A DNA stretch of 8,509 nt from the NCBI GenBank assembly GCA_024645305.1, contig JAHEFU010000118.1, positions 1 to 8,509 of the forward strand. Reading direction: 5' to 3'. Every line of letters begins with the position of its first letter. The stretch's first letter is position 1. Of this stretch, positions 1 to 5,820 are shown one piece after another. The notes under the pieces are model-generated. The model did not search any database and had not been told where the DNA came from. It saw only the letters and a list, made by a program, of their open reading frames with translations. This DNA is from Planctomycetales bacterium (GTDB taxonomy: Bacteria > 4484-113 > JAFGCY01). The position numbers and the translations under genes are program-made.

Positions 1-74
1 GTTCCGGCCTGGCCGGAGCAGGAGCACAGTGCGAAGAGGGCGATGATGGCGATTGTGATGTTGATTTTCTGCAT
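1..74 (-). CDS. Small lipoprotein, 5' part only (paralogue of the 339-674 gene)
   Basis: This is the first 24 codons of a minus-strand gene that runs off the left edge of the window. The translation begins MQKINITIAIIALFALCSC and is a type II signal peptide: a basic n-region, a hydrophobic core and a lipobox-like L-C-S-C with the probable lipidated Cys at residue 19. An SD-like GGAGA lies just upstream of the ATG (about positions 84-88). The signal peptide matches that of the complete gene at 339-674 at most positions, and the DNA of the two starts aligns without gaps at an offset of exactly 600 bp. It is therefore a tandem paralogue and third in a probable minus-strand transcription unit after the 44-aa ORF. 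The mature protein lies outside the window, so no function can be proposed. Confidence 0.7.
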   Translation of the reverse strand, partial: MQKINITIAIIALFALCSCSGQAG

Positions 75-115
75 TTCATTTCTCCAGTTAATTGATGATG
101 TGAACCGCTGGCCTG

Positions 116-137
116 CCTCGCGACAGTCCCGCAGAGG
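116..137 (-). other. Intergenic hairpin between the 44-aa ORF and the next lipoprotein
   Basis: In the 74-bp gap between two minus-strand genes, the transcript could fold CCTC(T)GCG, a seven-base loop, then CGCGAGG: seven pairs with one bulged base. No U-tract follows, so it does not look like a classical terminator. It could be an mRNA-processing or partial-attenuation structure that sets different expression of the two flanking genes. The call rests on pairing alone. Confidence 0.3.
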
Positions 138-148
138 GTGTTGCTGGT

Positions 149-283
149 CTAGAGCTCGGCTTCGCAGTCGAACCACACGTAGTCCGGGCTGTTGTCGGTC
201 AGGCAGGTGCTCAGTACGCCATGCGCTCCGGCGGGCAGGCTGATGGTCTGCTGGTCGTTGTTGTAGTTGCTGTTGTTACTCAT
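149..283 (-). CDS. 44-aa hypothetical peptide between two small lipoprotein genes
   Basis: I do not recognise this ORF. The start at 283 is chosen because a strong SD (AGGAGAGAGG, 291-300) sits seven bases upstream. The frame is open farther upstream, but that part overlaps the preceding gene and has no SD. The peptide has an Asn-rich N-terminus (MSNNSNYNN), a Gly/Ala stretch (LPAGAHG, residues 16-22), then a Ser/Thr/Cys-containing, acidic and aromatic C-terminal half with Cys27 and Cys40. It has no signal peptide or membrane segment. Its end, YVWFDCEAEL, resembles the extreme C-terminus of the neighbouring lipoprotein (FVHFDDETVDVL), suggesting a related or interacting element. It lies 55 bp after that gene and 74 bp before the next, in the same direction, so cotranscription is likely. 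A modified-peptide precursor is conceivable from its size and layout, but no modification enzyme is in the window. Confidence 0.5.
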   Translation of the reverse strand: MSNNSNYNNDQQTISLPAGAHGVLSTCLTDNSPDYVWFDCEAEL

Positions 284-338
284 GATGTTTCCTCTCTCCT
301 GGATCTTGGATGTGTGGGTGGACAGTACTGTGACTGGA

Positions 339-674
339 TTAAAGGACATCGACGGTCTCATCGTCGAAATGCACGAAGCCCATCGTGGACTCACCATTCA
401 CCTGGTTACTGGGAATGCCGTAGTAGGCGGCGATCGCTGCTTCCATGCCATCCATGTCCACATCGAAATTGCTGCCCTTGTAAAGCTGTCCGAGGGTGAA
501 TTCCTCATAAGCGAAGCCGAAGTTGTACAACCCACAGTTGGCGTTCCAGCCATCAACGATGGTTGTCGGCGTAGACATATTCTTCTGGGCGAGCATGTCA
601 TTGCTGCCCTGGCCGGAACAGGAACAAAGAGCCACCAGGGCAATGATGGCAATAATCACATTTATCTTCTGCAT
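339..674 (-). CDS. Small predicted lipoprotein, 111 aa
   Basis: Unrecognised small secreted protein. Residues 1-19 form a type II signal peptide (MQKINVIIAIIALVALCSC) with a lipobox-like L16-C17-S18-C19, so the mature chain of about 92 residues is probably lipid-anchored. The ATG at 674 is preferred over an upstream in-frame start at 743 because it begins the signal peptide and has an SD (GGAGG) about six bases upstream. The mature part is acidic and aromatic. It holds one D-x-D-x-D-G calcium-loop-like motif (D71, D73, D75, G76) followed by an alanine-rich helix-like segment, but lacks the full 12-residue EF-hand. A single other Cys (C47) remains. It is first in a minus-strand cluster with the 44-aa ORF and a paralogue at 1-74. 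The gene may be transcribed from the promoter proposed at 767-795, with a leader of roughly 85 nt. Confidence 0.78.
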   Translation of the reverse strand: MQKINVIIAIIALVALCSCSGQGSNDMLAQKNMSTPTTIVDGWNANCGLYNFGFAYEEFTLGQLYKGSNFDVDMDGMEAAIAAYYGIPSNQVNGESTMGFVHFDDETVDVL

Positions 675-766
675 GTCTTCCTCCAGTATATGGGCGTGAA
701 AATCCGCGCAAATGGGATAGCGGGGATTATTCACAAGGGGCACACAAGGTTTTGCACCCCGTTGAG

Positions 767-795
767 ATTCTAGGGTGAATTCGTCGAAAATTCAA
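767..795 (-). promoter_or_regulatory. Candidate sigma70-type promoter of the small-lipoprotein cluster
   Basis: On the minus strand, TTGAAT (790-795) and TAGAAT (767-772) are separated by exactly 17 bp, a good -35/-10 pair (four and five of six consensus bases). The start would fall near 760, about 85 nt upstream of the lipoprotein ATG at 674. The surrounding 675-932 interval contains no convincing gene; it is AT-rich from about 782 to 865, in contrast with the GC-rich genes around it. The -35 hexamer lies inside a perfect inverted repeat. Confidence 0.45.
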
Positions 796-845
796 ATTTT
801 GAATAAATATTCAGGATATGTGCTATCAGTTATATATACATATAA
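790..845. promoter_or_regulatory. Cluster of three AT-rich inverted repeats
   Basis: Three perfect inverted repeats lie close together: ATTCAAA-T-TTTGAAT at 790-804, GAATA-AA-TATTC at 801-812 (sharing bases with the first), and TTATAT-ATAC-ATATAA at 830-845. The first covers the proposed -35 element of the promoter at 767-795. This arrangement fits operators for a dimeric regulator, but AT-rich DNA produces such palindromes easily by chance. Confidence 0.35.
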
Positions 846-932
846 GGTATCACTTTTGTTTCCAAGTGCTAGGAGCTATACAACTCTTGACCAGTGCAGC
901 CCAAAATTGTTCCTGTAACTGCTAGCTAATTT

Positions 933-3900
933 TCATTCCCGGGTCAGGAGTCTCAGGCTGCCATTGCTCCTCAGGTGGATAGCTGTCAACCTGCCATTTA
1001 CGATATCCGCCCCCCGCAGCTCGCCCGCACTCTGGCTGCTGATCCTGAGTGTCCCGCTCCAGTGGCTGCCCTGGGCATTGTGGCTGCGCAGGTAGTGCAC
1101 ACCGCCTGAACTCCCCGGGTTGCCACTCACCAGCAGCACCGGCTTGCCGTTATCGACCAGCAGCTGGGCATCTGCCTGGCCGCTGCTCAGTTCACAGACC
1201 TGCAGCGGCACCGACCAGCTGTCGAATCCCGGGGAGACTGCATGGCTGGCATAGCAGGTGTAGGTTCCCGGCTCGCTGTTCACCGTATAAAGCAGCACGA
1301 CGCTGTCCGAACTGCTGATGGCCTGCACGCGGACAATATCGGCCTGGCTGAAGAGATCCTCCCGGAAACTCCAGTTCGCTCCATTCCCGTCCGCATCCCG
1401 GTTGGTCTGCAGGCTGCTGTCACTGAAGTAGAACAGCTGCGCTCCCCCCGCCGGATCCTGCAGCAGGCTGCCAAAGGGCTGAACCGAAGCCTTGGAGCCA
1501 CTGATGCCCTGCGGGGCTGCAGGCCAGCTTGTACCCTGGCTGTCCAGTGCCCGGATGTGATGCCAGCCGCCGCTCTGGTCCGACCCATAACAGATGGCCG
1601 GCAGGCCATTGAAGCTGGCCAGCAGGAAAACCCCCTGGTTATCCCTGTCGGGGCGGAATACCGGACCGGAGATGATCTTCAGCGCTGGCGCAAAGGCACT
1701 GCCGTCAGAATTGAGGCCGCGGGACACGAACATGTCATGGTCCACCTGGGCATCGCCACCCTTCAGGGATAGGAGCAGCGGTGCGCCGCCACTGACCTTG
1801 AAATCCAGCAGGCGGATACTGCCACCCGGATAGTCCGTCAGGTCGGCATCAACCAGGCTGCCGCCCACCGGCCAGCTGTGGCCATCGGTGTCGGCGCTGC
1901 GCTTGAAGTAGATGTCGCCCGGGCTGGACTGCCAGGCCACGGCGGGCCTGCCGCCCACGGCCGCAAAGTACGCATGCTGGGGATTAACGATGCCGGTGCT
2001 CCAGTCGTTCCATCCCAGGCTGGGGAATCCCACATTGAATTCCCTGCTGAAGCTGTCCGTCATCCCGTCACCGTCCACCACACGCAGGCTGATCTCCTGG
2101 ATACCCGGATCAATCAGGCTGAACTGGGCGGAACTCTGCGTCGTGGAGAACTCAAAGATCCCGTCGCCATCGGCATCCCACTCATACAGCGCGATCGCTC
2201 CGTCCGGGTCAGTACTGCCGGAGGCATCCACGACCACGTCGAAGGGTGCATTGCCGGACAGGCTGGCTGCCTGGTAAAAGGCCGTCGGCGGGGTGCCGCT
2301 GCTGACAGTGATGAGCAGCACGCTACTTGTATCGCGGTGGCCGTAGCTGTCAGTGATCCGCAGCAGTACCTCATATACTCCGTCGTTCGGATACTCATGT
2401 GTAACCACGAAATCGTCAGTGTCCTGGGCATCCCAGCTGCCGTCATTCTCGAAGTCGAACTCCGCCAGCACGATGTCATTGTCGGGGTCAGTGCTGCCGC
2501 TGCCGTCCAGGCTGACCAGCAGCGGTGCCGGTCCGAACTGCGGATCCGCGCTGAGCAGGGCCAGGGGTGGCGACCCGGCCTGCACACCGACCGTCACCGT
2601 AGCCGGGGAAGACTTGCTGACACCACCGTTGTTGTCCGTCAGGCGCACCACGGGGTGGAACACACCATCTCCGGTGTAGCTGCGGTTAACCGTCAGCTGC
2701 GTACCACTCTGGTCGAATTCACCATCCCCGCCGAAGTCCCATTCCACGAGTACGATCTCCCCGTCAGGATCCGTGGACTCCGTGGCGTCCAGCAGCACCA
2801 TGAGTGGAGACGGGCCGGCATTGGGCACGGCGCGCAATACAGCCACGGGCGGGAAGTTGCCACCGACGTTGATCAGCTGCGGACTGGAGAAGGCCACCGC
2901 CCCGTCGTCATCACGCAGGCGCAGCACGACCTCATATATCCCGGGAGTCACATAAGTGTGCTGGGGTTCATAGTCGGAGCTGTCCTGCAGTTCATATGTA
3001 CCGTCGTTGTCAAAGTCCCAGTCGAGGGAGACGATCGTCCCGTCCGGATCCTGGCTGGCCGTCGCATCAAAGCTGACCAGCAGCGGTGTGTTGCCACTGG
3101 TCGGATCCGCGCTGACCACGGGGACCGGCGGCAGGTTGGGGGGCAGCACGCTGATTGCCAGGGGAGCACTCACGGCCATGGCGCCACGGTCATCCGTCAG
3201 GCGGACCACCGCCTCGAAGTCCCCCTCGCTTTCATAGCGCCGCAAGGTCGTCAGCTCCGTGCCGGTTTCCCGCTCATACGTTCCATCGTTGTCAAAATCC
3301 CACTCCACGAGCACGATCTCACCGTCCGGGTCCTCGCTCTGGCTGGCATCCAGCTCAATCGTGAAGGGTACATGCCCGCTGGACGGGTCGGCTGTCAGCA
3401 CCGCCACGGGCGGCTCATTCACATGGAAGTACAGCCCCCAGGGGTCTGAGGGCACACCGTCATGGGTTGCGTTGACCAGATAGTCCCCCGCGGCGGCGGC
3501 ATCCAGTTCAATCACATTGGCATTCAGCACTGCGCCGGCGGGGCCGCTGAGCTGGTAGCTGCTCAGCGCATCCAGGCTGACATCCGTGCTGTCCTGCAGT
3601 TCCAGATGCAGCTCAGTGTTGCTGGCTGCTTCCAGGTAAAAAGGATCCGCCGCACTGCCGCTGCCCGAGATGCCGGTGGCGTCTGCAAGGGACAGCAGGG
3701 GCTGCAGGGAGGGATAGGTGAATATGATGTCTGTCGGTTCCCCGGTCTCATCGCCGCTGTATGCCGCCACTCGCAGCCAGCGGTAACCCGGATCCGCGGG
3801 ATACTGCCAGGCAAACTGCAGCCGGTCCAGCGAGGGACTGCCGCTGGCGTCGGCGAAGGCCACTTCGGCCAGGGGCGGGGTGTCCGCAGTGCCGAGCCAG

Positions 3901-4673
3901 TCCGGCGGGCTGGCCAGCTCCCAGATCCGGTAGCCAGTCAGCGAGTTGCCATAGTTGACGCCGATCGGTGTGATGTCGGCAATGTTGATTTCCCCGTTGC
4001 CATCCCCGTCAATCATGGCCTGGGCAGAGGCGGGATCATTCACGGCAGCCCCGAAGTGGATCCCGATCGGGGTCAGGTCCGCGATGTTGACCTCACTGTT
4101 CTGGTCATAGTCCCCGGTGTTGCCATAGGGCCATCTCAGGCTCCAGCTTCCCTCGTCCCAGCTGGCAGCGGGGGCTGCCGGATTGAGGGCTCTGGCCTGC
4201 CGCAGGCTCCCGGCGGGTCCCGCCGCGAACAGGAAACTGGCAACGCTTCCATCACCCGTGAAGGGCCGGGCTCCCGTTCCCACAAGCTGCACCTCGCCAT
4301 GGGCCAGCAGGCCCGCTTCAATGTCCAGCGTATGTGCCAGCAGTTCCGTGGAATCGCCCAGCAGGCCTCTGGATTCCGCTTCCTGCAGATGCCAGTTGTC
4401 AGCATCGTAGCTGATCTCCACGGCCAGGGCCTGCAGTTGCCGGGCGTCCTCCACATACAGTTCCAGCCGGATCCCCCCGGCCACGGACTGCTGGCGCAGG
4501 CCCATTCGCTGCATGGTTCCCGGCTCATCCAGCACCGTCTCCAGTACTCGCAGGCCGAACTGCGGTTCGACTGCGGGCAGCTGGCCGCTTCCGGCGCAAG
4601 CTGCCAGCAGGAGGATACACAGCCCGGCCAGGATCGCGGCGGGAGCAGGAAGGAGGTTTGTGGAATTGCTCAC
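933..4673 (-). CDS. Giant modular lipoprotein: cohesin-like, dockerin-like, five PKD domains, Asp-box propeller
   Basis: A 1246-aa predicted surface lipoprotein. Residues 1-26 are a signal peptide with lipobox L23-A24-A25-C26; its n-region unusually lacks Lys/Arg. Residues about 36-165 resemble a cohesin beta-sandwich (RLELYVEDARQLQALAVEISYD, then FTGDGSVASFLF). Two dockerin-like calcium loops follow: D188/D190/N192/N196/D199 and D222/D224/N226/N230/D233, each ending in TPIG. Residues about 248-418 are a further beta-rich linker. Five PKD domains (about 420-510, 514-604, 608-697, 701-792, 795-882) carry the DPDG and W/F-D-F/A signatures. Residues about 884-1246 form a probable seven-bladed propeller with degenerate Asp-boxes near 926, 986, 1042, 1091 and 1197 (S-x-D/N-x-x-G-x-x-W type); the first and last strands would close the ring. 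The GTG start is forced: an in-frame TAG lies four codons upstream and no SD is present. The role is probably adhesion or ligand binding; no catalytic motif was seen. Confidence 0.93.
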   Translation of the reverse strand: MSNSTNLLPAPAAILAGLCILLLAACAGSGQLPAVEPQFGLRVLETVLDEPGTMQRMGLRQQSVAGGIRLELYVEDARQLQALAVEISYDADNWHLQEAESRGLLGDSTELLAHTLDIEAGLLAHGEVQLVGTGARPFTGDGSVASFLFAAGPAGSLRQARALNPAAPAASWDEGSWSLRWPYGNTGDYDQNSEVNIADLTPIGIHFGAAVNDPASAQAMIDGDGNGEINIADITPIGVNYGNSLTGYRIWELASPPDWLGTADTPPLAEVAFADASGSPSLDRLQFAWQYPADPGYRWLRVAAYSGDETGEPTDIIFTYPSLQPLLSLADATGISGSGSAADPFYLEAASNTELHLELQDSTDVSLDALSSYQLSGPAGAVLNANVIELDAAAAGDYLVNATHDGVPSDPWGLYFHVNEPPVAVLTADPSSGHVPFTIELDASQSEDPDGEIVLVEWDFDNDGTYERETGTELTTLRRYESEGDFEAVVRLTDDRGAMAVSAPLAISVLPPNLPPVPVVSADPTSGNTPLLVSFDATASQDPDGTIVSLDWDFDNDGTYELQDSSDYEPQHTYVTPGIYEVVLRLRDDDGAVAFSSPQLINVGGNFPPVAVLRAVPNAGPSPLMVLLDATESTDPDGEIVLVEWDFGGDGEFDQSGTQLTVNRSYTGDGVFHPVVRLTDNNGGVSKSSPATVTVGVQAGSPPLALLSADPQFGPAPLLVSLDGSGSTDPDNDIVLAEFDFENDGSWDAQDTDDFVVTHEYPNDGVYEVLLRITDSYGHRDTSSVLLITVSSGTPPTAFYQAASLSGNAPFDVVVDASGSTDPDGAIALYEWDADGDGIFEFSTTQSSAQFSLIDPGIQEISLRVVDGDGMTDSFSREFNVGFPSLGWNDWSTGIVNPQHAYFAAVGGRPAVAWQSSPGDIYFKRSADTDGHSWPVGGSLVDADLTDYPGGSIRLLDFKVSGGAPLLLSLKGGDAQVDHDMFVSRGLNSDGSAFAPALKIISGPVFRPDRDNQGVFLLASFNGLPAICYGSDQSGGWHHIRALDSQGTSWPAAPQGISGSKASVQPFGSLLQDPAGGAQLFYFSDSSLQTNRDADGNGANWSFREDLFSQADIVRVQAISSSDSVVLLYTVNSEPGTYTCYASHAVSPGFDSWSVPLQVCELSSGQADAQLLVDNGKPVLLVSGNPGSSGGVHYLRSHNAQGSHWSGTLRISSQSAGELRGADIVNGRLTAIHLRSNGSLRLLTRE
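2028..3416 (-). repeat. Five tandem PKD-domain repeats within the 1246-aa gene
   Basis: The coding DNA for five PKD domains runs in tandem: about 3144-3416, 2862-3134, 2583-2852, 2298-2573 and 2028-2291. Domains 1 and 3, and 2 and 4, resemble each other more than their immediate neighbours. The DNA for PDGEIVLVEW in domain 1 (3300-3329) and domain 3 (2739-2768) differs at 4 of 30 bases. In domains 2 and 4 the 16-mer CTGACCAGCAGCGGTG (3073, 2512) and the 14-mer CGGATCCGCGCTGA (3102, 2541) are identical. All are offset by 561 bp (187 codons), implying duplication of a two-domain block. Confidence 0.85.
3945..4118 (-). repeat. Duplicated dockerin-like calcium-loop motif
   Basis: Two copies of D-x-D-x-N-x-E-[VI]-N-I-A-D-[LI]-T-P-I-G begin at residues 188 and 222 of the 1246-aa protein, 34 residues apart. 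This duplicated F-hand arrangement is characteristic of type I dockerin-like modules, which bind calcium through the Asp/Asn side chains. The TPIG in place of the usual Leu/Lys helix residues marks a non-cellulosomal variant. It directly follows the cohesin-like segment. Confidence 0.75.
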
Positions 4674-4679
4674 AGGGAT

Positions 4680-4685
4680 ATTCTA
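4680..4685 (-). promoter_or_regulatory. Candidate -10 element of a leaderless start for the 1246-aa gene
   Basis: TAGAAT on the minus strand is followed by exactly six bases and then the GTG start codon, so a transcript would begin at or next to the GTG. There is no SD between the in-frame stop (the TAG of this hexamer) and the GTG. The -35 position at 17 bp (4703-4708, CTGCGA) is poor. The rest of the 220-bp gap 4674-4893 holds no convincing gene; a 63-codon frame there is discussed under rejected items. Confidence 0.35.
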
Positions 4686-4893
4686 TCCCGCCGGTCAGGA
4701 ATTCGCAGGAATGCCCGTGCCTGCCTCAGGGCTTCCTCTCCTTGGAGCTCGGCCCGTCGATGTTGCAGATCAGATTGATGGAATAATGCCTTTGCCACAG
4801 CACTGCCGGCATTCCTGCGATACTGAGATTGCATGGTGGAATCCGGCGGACAATGGTGCACAGTTTCCAGCCAGTTTCAAAGAACACTCCAGG

Positions 4894-5523
4894 TCAGTCC
4901 TTACCCCGCCGCGCCGTACCCGGGCTCTGGGCACTCATGCCGTTGGCGACTATCCGCAGGGCCCGTCCGAAACTCTCGCTGGCCTCCATCTGGTCGCCGT
5001 AGAACCCGCCGAGCTCCAGCTTCACCGCTCCGTGCACGGTGATCAGTAGCTGTTCGACCGCATGCTGCGAGGAGATCCCCTGGAACATGCCTTCCTGCTG
5101 GGCCTGACGGATCGCTTCGTGCATGATGCGCAGCGGCTCCTGCTGCCTGAGCAGGCCGACATCCGGCGGTGTGAATTCCGGCACGGGGCGGCTGAACATC
5201 AGGGCGAACAGCACAGGATGGTTCAGGGCAAACTCCCGGTACTTCCAGCACAGGGTACTGAGGTTCATCAGGCTGTTGCGGGACTTGGGGGCCGCCTGGA
5301 ACATCTCGGTCATGATCCTGTAGCCGTCGCGGTACAGCTCCTGAAACAGTCCGAGCTTGCCGCCGAACAGGGTGTAGATCAACTGGGTCGTGGAATCAAC
5401 CTTCAGCGCCAGCTTGCGCAGGGACAGGCCCTGGAATCCCGCTTCCTCAATCATCAGGACTGCCGCCGCCAGCAGTTCACGTCTGCGCCGGTCCTTCGCG
5501 GTGCGACTGTCTGTCGATTTCAT
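4894..5523 (-). CDS. TetR-family transcriptional regulator, 209 aa
   Basis: A one-component DNA-binding repressor of usual TetR length. Residues about 9-60 form the N-terminal HTH: helix RRELLAAAVLMIEEAGFQGL, then SLRKLALKVDSTTQLIYTLFGGKLGLFQEL, with the recognition helix near TTQLIYTLF and the customary tyrosine-phenylalanine/gly-lys boundary. Residues about 85-200 form the helical ligand/dimer domain. The segment WKYREFALNHPVLFALMF (about 93-110) resembles the WHG/TetR_C_33 type. The inducer cannot be told. The ATG at 5523 is forced by an in-frame TGA four codons upstream; no SD is present and a TATAAC lies six bases before the ATG, suggesting a leaderless message. Palindromes over the promoter and start suggest autorepression. 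The 1246-aa lipoprotein gene follows in the same direction after 220 bp and is a possible target. Confidence 0.94.
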   Translation of the reverse strand: MKSTDSRTAKDRRRRELLAAAVLMIEEAGFQGLSLRKLALKVDSTTQLIYTLFGGKLGLFQELYRDGYRIMTEMFQAAPKSRNSLMNLSTLCWKYREFALNHPVLFALMFSRPVPEFTPPDVGLLRQQEPLRIMHEAIRQAQQEGMFQGISSQHAVEQLLITVHGAVKLELGGFYGDQMEASESFGRALRIVANGMSAQSPGTARRGKD

Positions 5524-5547
5524 AACAATGTTATATCACTGTTGATA
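5522..5547. promoter_or_regulatory. Candidate TetR autoregulatory operators
   Basis: Two abutting inverted repeats lie over the regulator's promoter. ATAACA-A-TGTTAT (5522-5534) covers the ATG and part of the -10; TATCA-CTGT-TGATA (5534-5547) covers the spacer. TetR-family proteins commonly bind such palindromes next to their own gene and repress it. Binding by this protein is inferred from position only. Confidence 0.5.
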
Positions 5548-5558
5548 AAGTTTGTATA
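5530..5558 (-). promoter_or_regulatory. Candidate promoter of the TetR gene (leaderless geometry)
   Basis: On the minus strand TATACA (5553-5558) and TATAAC (5530-5535) are separated by 17 bp. The -10 hexamer matches five of six consensus bases and ends six bases before the ATG at 5523, so transcription would start at the ATG. No SD precedes the start codon. Confidence 0.45.
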
Positions 5559-5641
5559 GATTGACTAACTGATATGTCCAACTCTGCCGTGAAGTGTGCC
5601 GTGGTATCAGCAGGTCTTTTGTGGTTTAATAGATGGTGTAG

Positions 5642-5660
5642 ATCAGCTGGGCCGGCTGAT
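5642..5660. other. Inverted repeat ATCAGC-N7-GCTGAT
   Basis: A perfect six-base inverted repeat with a seven-base GC-rich spacer lies in the gap between the TetR promoter and the tRNA. On the minus strand it is the second hairpin downstream of tRNA-Gln; no T-tract follows on that strand. It could help stop read-through from the tRNA towards the regulator or be an unassigned protein-binding site. Confidence 0.3.
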
Positions 5661-5684
5661 GAGAGAGTACTAGTGCCGTGCTGA

Positions 5685-5700
5685 AAACCCTGTGGGGTTT
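5685..5700 (-). terminator. Terminator-like hairpin after tRNA-Gln
   Basis: Immediately downstream of the tRNA 3' end on the minus strand, AAACCC-CACA-GGGTTT forms a perfect six-pair stem with a four-base loop, ending in a short TTTT. The position is right for ending the tRNA transcript, but the U-tract is short. Confidence 0.45.
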
Positions 5701-5703
5701 ATA

Positions 5704-5777
5704 TGGTTGGGGAACTAGGATTCGAACCTAGATTACCTGATCCAGAGTCAGGCGTCCTACCGTTAGACGATTCCCCA
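5704..5777 (-). tRNA. tRNA-Gln (anticodon CUG)
   Basis: A complete 74-nt cloverleaf can be folded: acceptor TGGGGAA/TTCCCCA, D stem GTCT/GGAC, anticodon stem CCTGA/TCAGG with loop CTCTGGA (anticodon CTG at 5743-5745, reading CAG), a four-base variable loop and T arm CTAGG-TTCGAAT-CCTAG. Discriminator A73 is followed by an encoded CCA. The U1-A72 pair is typical of bacterial tRNA-Gln and is a known recognition feature for GatCAB amidotransferase in organisms that make Gln-tRNA indirectly. The gene stands alone, divergent from the plus-strand lipoprotein genes. Confidence 0.97.
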
Positions 5778-5788
5778 TTGGGGCAGAA

Positions 5789-5794
5789 ATTATA
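5789..5794 (-). promoter_or_regulatory. -10 element (TATAAT) of tRNA-Gln
   Basis: A perfect minus-strand TATAAT ends 11 bases before the mature tRNA 5' end, leaving a leader of about five nt for RNase P to remove. No good -35 is seen at 16-18 bp. The core TTATAA is palindromic, so the overlapping plus-strand TATAAC (5791-5796) could also serve the divergent lipoprotein gene at 5821. Confidence 0.5.
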
Positions 5795-5820
5795 ACACGA
5801 CAGAATTCAAAGGAAGATAG

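Larger units (their letters stand above)
8..674. repeat. Direct repeat of the small-lipoprotein 5' end (copies 8-74 and 608-674)
   Basis: The segments 8-74 and 608-674 align without gaps at about 76% identity (51 of 67 by hand count). Each encodes the start codon and signal peptide of a small lipoprotein. The ten bases farthest into the gene and the seven bases at the ATG are identical. The likeness continues weakly into the SD region (CTGGAG in both). This is a gene-family duplication rather than a mobile-element repeat: no terminal inverted repeats or transposase are visible. Confidence 0.7.

Noticed and set aside
410..470. EF-hand in the 111-aa lipoprotein
   Set aside because: Only D-x-D-x-D-G is present; the glutamate at loop position 12 and a paired second hand are missing.
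267..773. 168-codon plus-strand frame over the small-lipoprotein gene
   Set aside because: It is antisense to a gene with an SD, a signal peptide and a paralogue in the same window; its own translation shows no family features.
1878..4778. Long plus-strand frames of 523 and 438 codons (1878-3449, 3462-4778) opposite the 1246-aa gene
   Set aside because: They are antisense shadows of a GC-rich, repetitive gene. Their translations are Arg/His/Gln-rich with no recognisable domain, while the minus strand encodes clear PKD domains throughout.
4670..4861. 63-codon minus-strand frame whose TGA overlaps the GTG of the 1246-aa gene (GTGA)
   Set aside because: The overlap suggests translational coupling, but the product is Arg-rich and domain-free, there is no SD, and its codon choice (CGA, CAA, TTA) differs from neighbouring genes. 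It is more likely untranslated sequence, though a short coupled leader ORF cannot be excluded.
5062..5559. 165-codon plus-strand frame opposite the TetR gene
   Set aside because: The minus strand gives an unmistakable TetR HTH; the plus frame is composition-driven.
5704..5777. tRNA-Gln as an integration (att) site
   Set aside because: No integrase and no repeated copy of the tRNA 3' end were found in the window.
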